The position numbers and the translations under genes are program-made. The notes under the pieces were generated by a model. It was not told the DNA's origin, searched no databases, and was given only the letters and a program-made list of their open reading frames with translations. DNA of 64,000 nt from Clonostachys chloroleuca (lineage: Eukaryota; Ascomycota; Sordariomycetes; Hypocreales; Bionectriaceae). Below, one piece after another: positions 12,166 through 23,672 of the stretch (position 1 is its first letter; each line of letters begins with the position of its first letter). The DNA is taken from NCBI GenBank assembly GCA_037952775.1, contig JBANAY010000003.1, positions 28,644,001-28,708,000 of the forward strand, given 5' to 3'.

Positions 12166-14625
12166 ATGGCCAGTCCAAGCAGTGGCCTCAGTGTGACCGG
12201 AAATCCCACGCCTGTATCTAACGCGTCGCCCGCTCATCTCGATGACCCATTAGCATTGTCGAGGCCGAAACGACGCCGTGGGCTTTCCGATAATACTGCC
12301 TCAGCTACTCCTTCCAGGCCAACAAAACCTCAGGCCCCGGAATCCGGAAGCCGCCGGAAACTGAACAAAGTATCGAGGGCATGCGACTTTTGCAAGCTGA
12401 AGAAGCTGAGATGCACTGGTACCCTCCCCTGCCAAATATGCATCAAGAAAGGCCTAGAGTGCCAGTATGACGCTCAATACCGACGTGGCAGACCACCGAC
12501 CCCGCCGCCAGCTGCCTCGCAACGACGCGAAGTGCCGATTCGCGAGAGTCAGGATGATGGCGAGGGAGAGAGGTATAATGCCCATGCCACTGCACTGATC
12601 TGGTATTTACAGATGTTCTCAAGCTTCTCTGAAGAACTGATACTTTAATAGACAGTTCAACCCTTGGCAGGGGCGGCCAGCCCCAAGTGCCGACGATATA
12701 TCAAGAGCAGACACAGATTCCGTCGAACCCATCCCAGCCGAGGCCTTCCCATCGCGCGGGTCTCCAGAGCTGGATACTACCGAGATTGAAGGACAGTTCT
12801 TTGATCCAACCTCCAATTTGACCTTTTTGCATAGAGCTTGGAAACGGCTATCACTTCACAAAGGCGCCAACGTGCCTGGAGTTTTGAATGGCTCCGAATC
12901 TATGCAACCTCTCATGTCAGCCGGTGACAGGCCGTTTGCATATGACCCTAATCAAGGCGTGAGGCTTCCAGACCGCCAGTCAGCTACCGAACTCCTTGAA
13001 TATTACTTTGACCGATGCGTTGTCACCTATCGCTGTCTTAACAGCCAACTTTGCTCTCAATGGCTTGATACTTTATTCAACAACACTGAGAACAGCCTTC
13101 CATTCTATCATCATATTGGGCATGCAAAAGCAGCAGTAATTCTTGAAATACTTGCAATCGCCAGCCTGAGACAGAACAAGATCGCCGGAAACTGGTCCAC
13201 CGATGATGGCGGTGGATATTACCTGCAGCAAAGTGACCAGTTCTTCTGTGGTGCGACAGCACTTACAAATGAAGAAAAGGGTCTCCCGCGGCTTGAGTCA
13301 GTTCAAGCTCGGATTCTGCAGGTTCTCTATCTATTGCAGACGGCCAGGATGAACCAAGCATGGTACGTTTTTGGAAGTGTGGTACCCATCGTATCCGCTC
13401 TAGGCTTGCACAGAAAGGCAAGTCGAGAGAGAAACGGTGCCAGTCGAAGCCCAAATGTCGACTATATTGCTTCTCAGGGCCGCAAAAGAACTTTTTGGGT
13501 TGTCTATACGATAGACAAATATCTATCTGTGGTTCTAGGTCGGCCACGATTGTACCATGACGACGATATTGACCAGGAGTACCCAGATAAGGTCAACGAT
13601 GAGGACATGACTCCTCAGGGTCCTTCTCTTTTGGAACCGTCAATGGACTGCCATATTGACTCACTGATATTCCATGCCAAGTACGTAAATCAAGAATCAA
13701 TGGTGAGACGTTTCGCTTATCGTCAGCAGAATTGCCCGCATAGTAGACAGCATTTCCCGAGAAGTGTACTCTTTGAAAAACGTCCAAAAGCACGAGCGAT
13801 TGGCAGCAGCTCAAAAGCTTGTTCGAACATTGCATGAGTGGCGAGACGAACTCCCACCACACCTCGGCACTGTCCGTCCACGCAGCCTTATTCCAAGCTT
13901 CCGCCGGCAAGCCACGGCGCTGAAACTGGCATACTGCCATGCGGTCATGCATGCCAATCGCCCGTTTCTTCTGGGATCACCCGCCAGGTCAAACAGCCAG
14001 AATCTTAGTGAAAGCGTCACAGAGTGTATAACTGCTGCAAGAATGGCCCTTGAAACAGTGGACAGCATTGTATGCGATGGGGCCCTTTTCCATGCGTTGT
14101 GGTGGACGCCATATGTTACGTTCTGCGCGCTAGCAGTTGTCTATGTGTGGGAGATCCAACAAAAGAAATCAAAGGGAGAGTTAGCGATTGACGACCCTTT
14201 CTTATTTGAACTGGCCGAGCGTTGTCAAAGCTACCTGGCTCAATCTACGGCTGGAGACTCTCCATCTCGGCGCTATAGCATCATCCTCGACGAGCTACGC
14301 CTCGAGGCACGCCACGGGCGTCCCGCAGTGCTACAAGGCATTCCTGGGGCCAATAGCGTGGATCAGCTTCAAAGTTCAGACGGCCTTGCTATGGATATAG
14401 GAAGCATGTTTCAAGAGCCTGGAGAGGATTCAATATATCAAGGGCTACCCATGGTCGATGAATGGCAGGCCACTGATTGGCTTGACTTGGATTCCTCGGT
14501 ATGTCTTTTGCGCCCCCGACCTACTACTGTAACCTGGCAACTGCTAACCGGACATCTTGCACCAGGCTTTTAGACCTTTTCCAGATTTCGAAAGATCTTC
14601 TATTCTCTGGACGACGGATATTTGA
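12166..14625 (+). CDS. Zn2Cys6 transcription factor with fungal_trans domain
   Basis: A nuclear, DNA-binding regulator. Exons are 12166..12572, 12652..13680, 13730..14498 and 14566..14625, giving 754 aa. The binuclear cluster is CDFCKLKKLRC followed by CQICIKKGLEC near residues 74-100, preceded by a basic RRKLNK stretch. The middle homology region follows (about 220-560) with the family's RTFWVVYTIDKYLSVVLGRP motif. The third exon uses a tandem acceptor CAGCAG at 13724..13729; the downstream CAG gives the better family match (HAKIARIV). The last intron is optional for the open frame: without it translation stops at 14573. Its position beside the MFS and aldolase genes suggests it controls them. 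Start choice: first ATG, 73 residues before the cluster. Confidence 0.9.
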
Positions 14626-15455
14626 GGATTCTGACGATTACGCCTGGAGTTCACCAGATTGCTCTTCCACTGCCATCGAGTTGCTCATACCTCGCGTCTG
14701 CCAGACTAGTCGGGCCATTTCTAGTTATCACAGATCGCTTCGCTTCAACCCCTTCTTCAAAGCACCAAGGTGACCTCTTTTCGTTATCTTCAATAAATTT
14801 CTTTCTCTTAGCGGGCGAAATGTCGGACTGAGCCGGCATGCCTCATTAACGGATCCAATTAACCACGGAGAATTAAGTAGCACGGAGAATTAAGTAATTA
14901 AGTAGCACGGAGAATTAAGTACTGACGGCTCTTCCGGGGCTGTAAACGAACTTGTACATTCGTCTAAGAAAAGCTAGTTAAAAAAAATGAGCTAGAGGCC
15001 GGGGCTCCGGTTAAATGCATGATCTTCTCTTCACGACTAGCTAATGTGGAGAAGTTAATGTTGTCCAATGAGTAATTTCATTATCTTGTTTCCATCCATG
15101 TGCTGCTGATTGAAAGTTGTAGCGATAATTTGAGATACCCAAAGGAGTGGTGATATGGAATCTGACGTTCGGCTTGGCAGAGAATTATCCCTCTACTTTC
15201 GCGTTGCCCTTCACCTAAGTGAGATGCCTCTTCTCCATCAGACCCCTCTCCGATCTCAGAATTTATCCGCCGTTATGGAGTTCATCAAACTCCAACCAAG
15301 TATCGGACCGAATGAGTGCACAATGAGATCATATGCCAGGTGCTACCGGAGAGTTCTTGAGCAAGGGTATAAGAAATGATCATGTTTCCTACCTAGAATT
15401 CTGTACTGACTAGAATCTATGCTTACCCCGTCTTCCGAGAGTCATATTCAGCACC
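14626..15455. other. intergenic spacer before GH1 gene
   Basis: No gene is supported. It contains the short repeat described at 14864..14921 and the probable promoter of the glycosidase. Confidence 0.4.
14864..14921 (+). repeat. three copies of a 16-bp repeat
   Basis: The unit CACGGAGAATTAAGTA occurs at 14864, 14881 and 14906, with short AATTAAGTAG-type filler. It is a small minisatellite in non-coding DNA. Confidence 0.85.
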
Positions 15456-17315
15456 ATGAAGACAATTCCCCTTATGATATTACTACCTTCATTCGTGCTT
15501 GCACAGCAGATATTTACGCCTGGACAGGATCCTGAGCCTCGCCCACAATGCTCGAGCAACCACCCAAGCCACCCAAGCTATACCTTCACACCCTTCAGTT
15601 ATACCCAGACTACGACGGTGAGATATGCCAGTTCTCGAACTGTGCCTACCGCTACCTCAACTTATGCACCGCCTCCAGAGTCGCTGGCTACTTTGATCCC
15701 ATCACAATCTTATACTACTTGGGGCAAGTGGGATCCCAACGCTACGGCTACAGCGACTGATACGGAAAATCCATATGGTAGCGCGGCTTGGACGGCTCTG
15801 TGGGAATTTGCAAACCCTCCCAACTTTACCGAGACGGCCATTTACAGCACTACCGTAGAGCCAACCCCGATCCCGAGTGATGAGCTTGTTCTCCCACCCG
15901 CTGATTACTTTGGGCCAACGGATTGCTACAACTTTCCTAAAGGTTTCCAATTCGGAGTTTCCAGTAGTGCCTCGCAGATTGAGGGTGCCACCGCCGAGGA
16001 GGGCAAGGGGCCGTCCCTAATGGACGTCAATTTCCGTGGGGGTGTTCCTACAGACTACGTCACAAATGAGCATTATTACTACTACAAGCAGGACATCGAG
16101 CGCCTGGCGGCTATGGGAGTCAAGCACTTCGCTTTTAGCATTGCATGGACTCGCATATTGCCATTTGCACTCCCTGGAACTCCAGTCAATCAAGAAGCCA
16201 TTGATCATTACGACGACGTAATCAACTTCGTCCTGGAGAAGGGCATGGTGCCTGAGGTGACTCTGCTACACTTCGACACCCCCATCCAGTTTTACGGTGA
16301 AAATCTCACGGAAGCTCGCAAAGATGCTGAAATTGGTTATGTGAATGGTGGTTACCAGAACGAAACCTTCCAAGATGCGTTTGTTAACTACGCCAAGATT
16401 GTCATGACGCATTACAGCGATCGTGTGGCTACGTGGTTCACCTTCAACGAGCCGCTTCTGTACGCTGATAATGGAAAATCGATTGACAATGTGATTAAGG
16501 CTCATGCTCGAGTCTATCACTTTTATAAGGAAGAAATCAACGGAACGGGAACTATATCATTCAAGATGAACAACAACTTCGGTGTACCCAAAGACCCCTC
16601 CAATGAGTCAGATCTTTACGCAGCCGAGCATTTCAACTCCTTTCAGTTGGGTCCTTTTGCCAACCCAATCTTCCTAGGGAAAGACTACCCCGAGTCATAC
16701 AAGGCCACTATTCATGACTATGTACCGTTAACAGCCGAGGATTTGGAATATATTAACGGCACCGCCGACACTCTGGGCATCGATCCATATACCGCGACTG
16801 TTATCACGGCTCCAGAGCCTGGAAACACCCAGAGTATTCTCGACTGTGCATCTAACTACAGCTCACCCTACCGACCTTACTGCGTCAACCAAACCACGGC
16901 TGATGTCTATGGCTGGAACATTGGCTACCGTTCTCAGACCTATGTATACATAACCCCCACCTACTTGCGCACCTACCTCAACTATCTGTACAACACCTGG
17001 CGGCACCCAGTCGTCATCGCCGAATTCGGATTCCCCGTCTACGGCGAGGCGGACAAGAAGCTTTCTGACCAGCTCTTCGATACGCCTCGGAGCATATATT
17101 ATCTTAGTTTCATGTCCGAGACACTCAAGGCGATCTGGGAAGATGGGGTTGAGGTGCGGGGTGCCTATGCATGGTCCTTCGCCGACAACTGGGAGTTTGG
17201 CGACTACGATGCTCATTTCGGGATCCAGACGGTGAACAGGACGACACAGGAGAGGAGGTACAAGAAGAGCTTTTTTGATTTCGTCAGCTATATGCGTGCG
17301 AGAGATGTGGACTGA
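15456..17315 (+). CDS. secreted GH1-family glycoside hydrolase
   Basis: A glycosidase of family GH1, probably a beta-glucosidase-like enzyme. It is one exon of 619 aa. The signal peptide is MKTIPLMILLPSFVLA; residues 20-150 form a Ser/Thr/Pro-rich extension not found in ordinary GH1 enzymes; the catalytic barrel runs from about 155 (FPKGFQFGVSSSASQIEG) to the end. The acid/base is Glu near 332 in TWFTFNEP. The nucleophile is Glu near 523 in VVIAEFGFP, where most GH1 enzymes read ITENG. LLHFDTP replaces the usual LLHWDLP. AYAWSFADNWEF is the C-terminal sugar-binding motif. Many N-glycosylation sequons fit secretion. These changes suggest a divergent fungal subfamily whose substrate may not be cellobiose. 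Confidence 0.9.
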   Translation: MKTIPLMILLPSFVLAQQIFTPGQDPEPRPQCSSNHPSHPSYTFTPFSYTQTTTVRYASSRTVPTATSTYAPPPESLATLIPSQSYTTWGKWDPNATATATDTENPYGSAAWTALWEFANPPNFTETAIYSTTVEPTPIPSDELVLPPADYFGPTDCYNFPKGFQFGVSSSASQIEGATAEEGKGPSLMDVNFRGGVPTDYVTNEHYYYYKQDIERLAAMGVKHFAFSIAWTRILPFALPGTPVNQEAIDHYDDVINFVLEKGMVPEVTLLHFDTPIQFYGENLTEARKDAEIGYVNGGYQNETFQDAFVNYAKIVMTHYSDRVATWFTFNEPLLYADNGKSIDNVIKAHARVYHFYKEEINGTGTISFKMNNNFGVPKDPSNESDLYAAEHFNSFQLGPFANPIFLGKDYPESYKATIHDYVPLTAEDLEYINGTADTLGIDPYTATVITAPEPGNTQSILDCASNYSSPYRPYCVNQTTADVYGWNIGYRSQTYVYITPTYLRTYLNYLYNTWRHPVVIAEFGFPVYGEADKKLSDQLFDTPRSIYYLSFMSETLKAIWEDGVEVRGAYAWSFADNWEFGDYDAHFGIQTVNRTTQERRYKKSFFDFVSYMRARDVD

Positions 17316-17824
17316 AGAGTGAAGAAACATCCGGACAGCCCGGATGTTGGATACCAAGGAACTTATTCTGTTATCAAAAGGGACAGCAAATCTCACTCTT
17401 TAGGATTGGGAGGTTTAATGAATACATGTTCTCTAAAACTCATGATTCTCAAGTGGAAGACACTATCATCTTTTACTGTCTGGGTGGATTCTAGGCCCAC
17501 ACAAATCAGAGCTCGTAGAACGCTCTTAGGTTCCGATCGTTTGAATATTGGAGTAAGATAAGAAACGAAGCGACGTACCTATGTTGCCACCGACTAAACT
17601 TGCACGTGAGGCTCGAGCTGACCGCAATAGGGATGGTCCTATCTCTTAGTGGATCTCACCCCGCATTCTTCAGGATGATAGCTCGGGGCTCCTTCAGTTA
17701 TCTCGCAGGGTTTTCCTCGTCTATAAACCCCAAACGATGCCTTCACGAGCGTCACTGTATTTCTGGCCGCCTGAAATCAACAACCTGCTAGTCTATGTGG
17801 TTCCCAAGACTAAAAATCATCAAC
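17316..17824. other. intergenic spacer with 3' hairpin
   Basis: No gene. A perfect 9-bp inverted repeat (AACATCCGG at 17326..17334 and its complement at 17340..17348, 5-nt loop) lies 10 bases after the GH1 stop and would fold in the 3' UTR. Confidence 0.5.
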
Positions 17825-20298
17825 ATGGAGGAAATACATTACACCAAGCGCACGCGACAGGCCTGTGAGCCTTGCAGGTACAATCACCCCGTTATGAAAC
17901 ACTTGATCCGACTGCTAGTTGAATTACCGACTAAGATCCAAAATGTTCAGGAGGAAGAAGTCGCGATGTCCTGGAGAAAAGCCAGAATGCTCGTACTGCC
18001 AACGGCTCGGTCAGCAATGTGTCTACAAACTTGTCAGCTCCGGCTCCGGCCCCGACCCCACAGAAGCTCAAGTTAGACACAATCGAAAACTAGTAAGAGC
18101 TGAAGTGCTGAACGATAGTTTGAGTATTCCTTTGACTGACGCCATAACATAGGAACATAGGCTTGGGAATCTTGAAGGGCAGATGAGCCGTTTAATCCAA
18201 CAGCTCAGGTTAGTTGTGTGATCTAAGAACGACTATTAGAATATCTTGAAGCATCTGACTGACTGAAATGTCTGAATGATTCACAGCCCGGAGAACTTGA
18301 ATTTTCGCCAAGCCTCGGCTCCTTCAGATCAATTGCCATCACCTCAAGCGAGTCGTCTATCAGACACGGGCCCCGCCAGAGAAATCGAATCAACGCCAAG
18401 GTAGTTCTGCTTCTTACGATTCCAGTTCTGCCCAAGACTCAGCTGATGAATATGAAAAAAAAAATATAGTACAACATTCACAGACGATGAAATTAATGAC
18501 ATGGGGAGCATATACCTCACCTGGTGTCATGGACAGCCCATCTCCTTGTTCGACGAAGCATCATTTCTCAGTTCTCTCAAATCCAGAGATCCAGAGCTTT
18601 TATGTGCCATTGGAGCTCTAACCGAGAGATTCCCTCCCAGATCACTGACTGATCACAGCAAGGAGTTAATGGAATCTCTTTCTCAAAGATCTAGGAGGGC
18701 AGTCATGGACAAGATAGCTGACGGCGAGGTACAACTTTCTACCTTACAAAGCTTGTGTGTTTTGAGCATTTGTAATTTTACCAGTATGTCACTTCCTATC
18801 TCACCGTATTCTAATCTTTGTTAGACTCACAAGATTCATTGCAGGCGGAAAAGTAACTCAAGCTGGTCTAAATATCGCCATGGCTGATCACATCAAAGAC
18901 ACTGCTCATTGGGTCGAAACGGACAGCCAAGACAATGAGAGAGACAAATGTTTCAGAAGCATCTCTGTACTCAAGAAATTACAAAGCTCCGTGCTGCCTT
19001 CTATCAAAAAGATGCTGCCTTCAACATTGTGTCCGGTAGGGTATTCGAATCGGCGGAGCGATGTCACGAGTCGAATTGACGAGACTTCGCAGGTGCATAG
19101 GGACGATGGCATCCCTTTTCTACGCCGAAAAGCTATGTGATGTATGGCAAATGGCAAGAGCATATGCTGCTTCACAAGCAGATGCAAGTGATCCACCACC
19201 ATGGGACTCGAGGTCGGAATTTTCCGAGGTAATGAGCCGGCATTTGGAACTCGATTGCTTGATTCCAGTCAAATACCGCTTCCGTTTAAACAACATGGCC
19301 GAGTTCGACAGCGAGACGTTGCTACAGAACCGCGGATATTGGGCGCACTTTATTTTTATCCAATTTGTTTACTCTGCTATCCCATGTCTTCTCAATCACC
19401 CATTCCTACTATCCTTACGCCTGCGCCACTTTCGACACACAATCCCAGAAAGCTTTATCCAGCAATCCTATGAGCAGTTGACACGGTTCATGGGCTGGAT
19501 CATCTACTTCATCGATCTACTGGAGAGAAAATCTTTCCAGGTCTCTGACCCTGTACTAGCGCATTGCGTTGTCATTGTGTCAACAATTCATCTTCAACAT
19601 AGCTTTGTGGAAGATCCAGTCCTGCAACGGAAGGCATCCAAAGGATTCGAAAAGTGCCTTCGCTTTCTCAAGCGTATGGGGCAAATGTGGCCTTCGGTAG
19701 CTCTTATGGTATGTTTTTGGTCCAAATAACTCTTGCAAAAATGGCATTTCTTGCGAAGATTTTATGTAATTTACGCTAATGTTGGTGTTAGGTTGAAAAT
19801 CTGAAGACCCTGCAAGGCAGCGTAGTATGCTTGCCACCAGGAGCAGCCGGCCAAGAGAGGGTCAATGCCTCTGGCGAACCTTCTTTCTCAATCAATGCTC
19901 GGCTACTCTGGGATGTTCTTATCTATGACCGCGCGGGGCAGGTTAATGCAAGAGCTGACTCCTCTATGCTGGGAAGTACCTTGGTCTCAAAAACGCCAGA
20001 AAAAGCGGCTGAAGCTCGCGCTGTTGATGAAGAGTTTGACTTGATTGGTCCCGCAGGCCTGACTGGCCATAAGTCAATGATACACCAGGGGCCTGCCTAT
20101 GCTCCTGATGATGAAAATGTTCTTGACTTGGACGAGGACCCCTTAGACACGACACCACATGCCATAACCAACATGGCAATCACAATTGGGGATGTTAATT
20201 TAGAAGGGCTTGGTGGGTATGGTAATGAGGAAAGTATGTTTCTGGCACAAGATTACGGGAGGGCGATTGGCGACTGGTTTGATTTCGATGCCATGTAG
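17825..20298 (+). pseudogene. Zn2Cys6 transcription factor, one frame break
   Basis: A nuclear regulator with seven exons: 17825..17877, 17951..18092, 18153..18208, 18287..18400, 18470..18783, 18845..19708 and 19792..20298. The zinc cluster spans the first intron: ACEPC, then RKKSRCPGEKPECSYC and QQCVY, near residues 14-41. A coiled-coil-like piece (LGNLEGQMSRLIQQL) and a fungal_trans region (YLTWCHGQPISLFDEASF onward) follow. In exon 6 the frame that reads HRDDGI must shift to one reading LFYAEKLCDVW; one surplus base near the CCC at 19113..19115 explains it, giving 682 aa if corrected. All splice sites look functional, so sequence error and recent inactivation are both possible. It borders the P450/acyltransferase block and may be its regulator. 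Confidence 0.75.
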
Positions 20299-20751
20299 CC
20301 AATAGAAGAAGGACGAGTCTCATACCTCTGAAAACCATAAGCCTTAAATGGCATCAAGTCAATGCAAAAAAAAAAAAAAAAATACAGAGCAGATCCTAGC
20401 ATGCCTTTAACATTTCTAAAGATCAGACCTCCTTCTATGATATTCGATCCAAGACGTCTAGTGGTATTCGATCGCATACTATCAAAGAATGCCTCTTTTC
20501 GTCCGGAGATATAATCACAGTATCAGTCGACATATGAACGCACACAAACTCAACTTCGGTGCCTCCAAATACCTAAGCCCCACTAGTGTTAACGACACAC
20601 AGCTTAAAGCCCTTCTAGACAAGGTGATGCTGGCTTCAAGCGCGAGTGTGGGCACGGCATTCACGGAGGCATCCCACCGTGCCCACATGCCCTCCACCTC
20701 GTCTGGATGCCGAAGATTGTTCATAAGACAGCTCTTGAAAAGGAGCGATAC

Positions 20752-20913
20752 AAGTGCAAATGACGTATTTTAGACTTTTCTTATCTTTTACCCCCGCAGG
20801 AAACCCTTCCCAATTATTAAGGGTGAATTAGGACATGAACAACATCGAGGAATGGCTAGGCTCATGCCCCTCGCCTAACTCTCGGCCCGGATCTAAACTC
20901 AGGTTTTAATATT
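20752..20913 (+). repeat. dispersed direct repeat, left copy
   Basis: About 160 bp, very similar over its whole length to 30352..30513 in the same orientation. Shared blocks include TTTAGACTTTTCTTATCTT, AACAACATCGAG, AATGGCTAGGCTCA and CTAACTCTCGGCCCGGATCT. The two copies enclose the P450-acyltransferase-7TM-P450 genes. No coding potential or clear terminal inverted repeat is seen, so its class (MITE, solo LTR or segmental duplication) is open. Confidence 0.85.
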
Positions 20914-20999
20914 CCTTCGACTGATGTCATATCCTAGGAGCATAGGCCGGGGAACCTTGAAGGGCAGATGAGCTGATTAATCCAACAGCTCAGGTTAGT
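20902..20999 (+). pseudogene. duplicated exon fragment of adjacent Zn2Cys6 gene
   Basis: About 98 bp matching 18117..18214, which is exon 3 of the upstream regulator plus parts of its flanking introns. CTTGAAGGGCAGATGAGC and TTAATCCAACAGCTCAGG are identical in both copies; the remainder has scattered substitutions. It begins exactly where the left dispersed repeat ends. It cannot encode a protein by itself. Confidence 0.8.
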
Positions 21000-21148
21000 C
21001 ACTACTCTCTCAAAGTACCTTGTTAGAGAAAGAGATCATGAAATATAGGTTTCAATTTATAGAATTTACTATAGAATTCATACCTCGCCCTCCTTAGATT
21101 TTTTATTCTCTGAGTAGAGACCATTCCTTATATATCGGAGACCATTCC

Positions 21149-22991
21149 TTATATATCATGCGTACCTGTCCGACGCTTTACCAGAATCTTCACTCCCTTC
21201 CGTGGGAAGAGAAATTCACAGATCCATATATTGGTCGGTCTCTGATCTATCTCATCAGCAAACCTTATATCGTAGTTGAGCATCAGATTGTATATTAAAA
21301 TCTTTAGCTGAAACTCAACTAGAAAACGGCCTGGACAAGAGGTACGGCCGCGACCAAAAATAAGCAGCCTGGCAGTGGAAATAAAAGCGTGTGGATTCCA
21401 GTTGCCACCTGCATCGTTCCTTGCCTTGTCGGCAAACTCATCATTCTGATCAGGCTGTTGGCTGGCCTCTTTGGCCCGAATATCCTCTTCATTCCGCAGC
21501 TTCACAAACCGAAAGGGCTCATAGGAGTGAGGGTCCGGAAAGTGATCTGGGTCGGTGTGCATAGGTTGGCTGACGAAGGACAGGAGGGACCCCCGTGGAA
21601 GAGGCATACCTGTATCGCTATGCAATCCATCCACCATGACCTGTCGGACCATAGCCCGCGAGGTAAATGTATGGATGCGCAAAGTCTCGCGGGCGGCGCT
21701 ATCAGCAAAGATCATGCGGCTAATGTTTGAGCGAGTCCATAAACGTGATGGATCCCCCCGCTTGCATCTCTAAAGCGCTGTGCCTCTTCACGCAGTATGT
21801 TGATCGTATCATGCTTTGGGTCCGATTCCAAAATGTTCCGTATCACGTTCGTGCCGGCGAACCCGGCTTGGAAGATAAACCCCAAGTTGGCCATAACAAG
21901 ACGCCGTATCATTGAAGGGACGTTCATTTCCTCAGGTCTATTAACAGAAGCGACTCGAAGCATCCGCTGTAGCAGGTCTACAGGATCCTGCGACTTGTCG
22001 TCTGGGTTTTTCGCGATATGCGCAAAGCGGTCCTGGAGCACTGTTCTGCATCGCGACTCAAGACGCTTCAGCGCCGTATATGTGCTCAGGCGACCGAGAA
22101 GAGGACGAATAAAGCTCGGCATTATCCCAAGAGCGCCAGCGGCGGAAACGATACTTTCAATGCTGTTGAGGGATGAGTTGAGGTAGCCGTCGTCTCGACC
22201 TAGCGATAAGATGAGTCAGTGCCATGCTATCCTAGAACTTTGCAATACAACATACATAACGGAAGCCCAACAACAAAGCGACTCGCAGATCGATTGATTA
22301 TCGTTCGCATGGTATCCTTTAGATCCAGTGGCTTCCAGGTCTCTGTATCCATTCCAAGAATTGAGTTGATAGCTAGTTCAAGCTCCTCTCGCATAGGGTC
22401 AATGAACTCTTCCAGGTCTTGGGTCATCACACGGCGGGACACATCAACGGCCCAGGTGTCCAGCATGTATTTTTCATGCCCAAGGCTGTGTCGAAGCTGG
22501 AACACTTCATTGAAACCCTCCCACATGCCTAGGACCTCCTTAGGTTGCGACATGAACCATTTGATAGACTTGTGCGGGAGAAAGATCTCTTTACGACTAC
22601 CAAGGCTTGGGGCGAGAACTGGAATCCCTTTCGACGAGAACTGCGATATCTGGTGTTATTATCTTATATTCATGAACGTAATTGCTTCAGGTTACTAGCA
22701 ATTGTAGTACCCCTGTGGACATACCTTTTTCCAAATTTCATTATACATAGATGTACAATTCAGATAATAGGATAAGCGTGTTCTGATGCTAAACCGTGAA
22801 GATGAAGGTCTTTCACGAATCAGAGGCAGACTTTTGGGAAATTTCACCGTGTCGCCAAAAATGCTGCTACAAAACATGTAGATAACGCTGCTCAATATCG
22901 TCAACAAAATACAAAGACCAAAAAAAGAAGAGGGACCTAAAAGGTCATAAATCACAGCAGTCAGCATAATGGTAATAATAAGTCGGTCCAA
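21149..22991 (-). pseudogene. cytochrome P450, one frame break
   Basis: A membrane-anchored heme monooxygenase. Exons on the minus strand are 22991..22725, 22640..22256 and 22199..21149. An N-terminal membrane segment (LCILLTILSSVIYMF) is followed by a P450 core with ETLR (ExxR), PFRF and the heme loop FGRGRTSCPGRFL; Cys is the heme ligand. Exon 3 changes frame at the C6 run 21754..21759 (G6 on the coding strand); one additional G would join the I-helix/DASGG region to LWTRSNISR and give 567 aa. The fold resembles CYP68-like P450s of fungal terpenoid and related pathways. It has an antiparallel P450 relative at 28.3 kb and an acyltransferase between them. A tailoring hydroxylase is the best guess; the disruption may be a sequencing error. 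Confidence 0.78.
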
Positions 22992-23240
22992 TAAGCATAG
23001 ACTAGCTGTAGAGTATTTAGATAGTAAATCAAAGCTGAGTGATAATAATATTTTTTAAAAGAATAATGCCGAAATCTATCTTCCTTTTATCCTTTTTAAA
23101 TAATAAGCTAGATATTAATATCTCAGTTATCTTTGTTGGCAACACAAAATTACTTGCAAGACATGTGTACATTTCATGTAAGAGTATAGATTGTCCCTAT
23201 GCCACAGCCTAGCAAGGGACTTCTACAGTTCTACAGCAAA

Positions 23241-23261
23241 GCTAACGCGAGCTGCGTTAGC
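23241..23261. repeat. perfect short palindrome
   Basis: GCTAACGC and its complement GCGTTAGC are separated by five bases (GAGCT). It sits at the left border of the larger inverted repeat and could form a cruciform or be a transposon-end feature. Confidence 0.8.
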
Positions 23262-23274
23262 TAAACCCACCCCT

Positions 23275-23672
23275 ATCCAATAATCTTTACGCCTTCCGTA
23301 CTTAAGCCTTGCTGCAACGCTGCGGCTACCTCATCCTATAATGCAATGGCACATTCATCTAATCCTCCAATACCATAATTCCTTTCTCGGCTGTAAGAAT
23401 ACTACTCCCGAATCATCACGATCGTTAATTCAGCTGATGCCTCATCGGGCTTGCACATGTGATTGAGGCCGTTTTAGTAGACATGTCAGCTATATGCGCT
23501 GCAACCCCTCTTATTTCTCCCTAGGCTCTTAATTCGCCCGGGTATTCTTACAGCTGAGAAAGGAACTATGGTATTGGAGGGTTAGATGATTGTACCATTG
23601 CATTATAGGATGAGATGACCGCAGCGTTGCAGCGAGGCACAAGTGCGGAAGGTATTCGCTTACGTCTAGGGG
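23275..23672. repeat. long inverted repeat, 130-bp arms
   Basis: Left arm about 23275..23402, right arm about 23542..23672, with a loop of about 140 bp. The reverse complement of the left arm matches the right arm closely: ATTCTTACAGC, GAGAAAGGAA, TATGGTATTGGAGG, CCATTGCATTATAGGATGAG, CCGCAGCGTTGCAGC. There is no open frame inside. It resembles a non-autonomous foldback or MITE-like element. Confidence 0.8.

Larger units (their letters stand above)
20299..21148. other. intergenic with A17 tract and duplicated segments
   Basis: No intact gene. It contains an A17 run at 20366..20382, the left copy of a dispersed repeat (20752..20913) and a copied regulator exon (20902..20999), listed separately. 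Confidence 0.6.

Noticed and set aside
18993..19110. An intron in exon 6 of the 17.8-kb regulator that would remove the frame break
   Set aside because: The only good pair (GTAGGG to CGCAG) removes 57 bases, a multiple of three, and so cannot change frame.
20366..20382. A17 run after the Zn2Cys6 gene as evidence of a retroposed copy
   Set aside because: The gene keeps six introns with good borders, so it did not come from mRNA; the run is simple low-complexity DNA.
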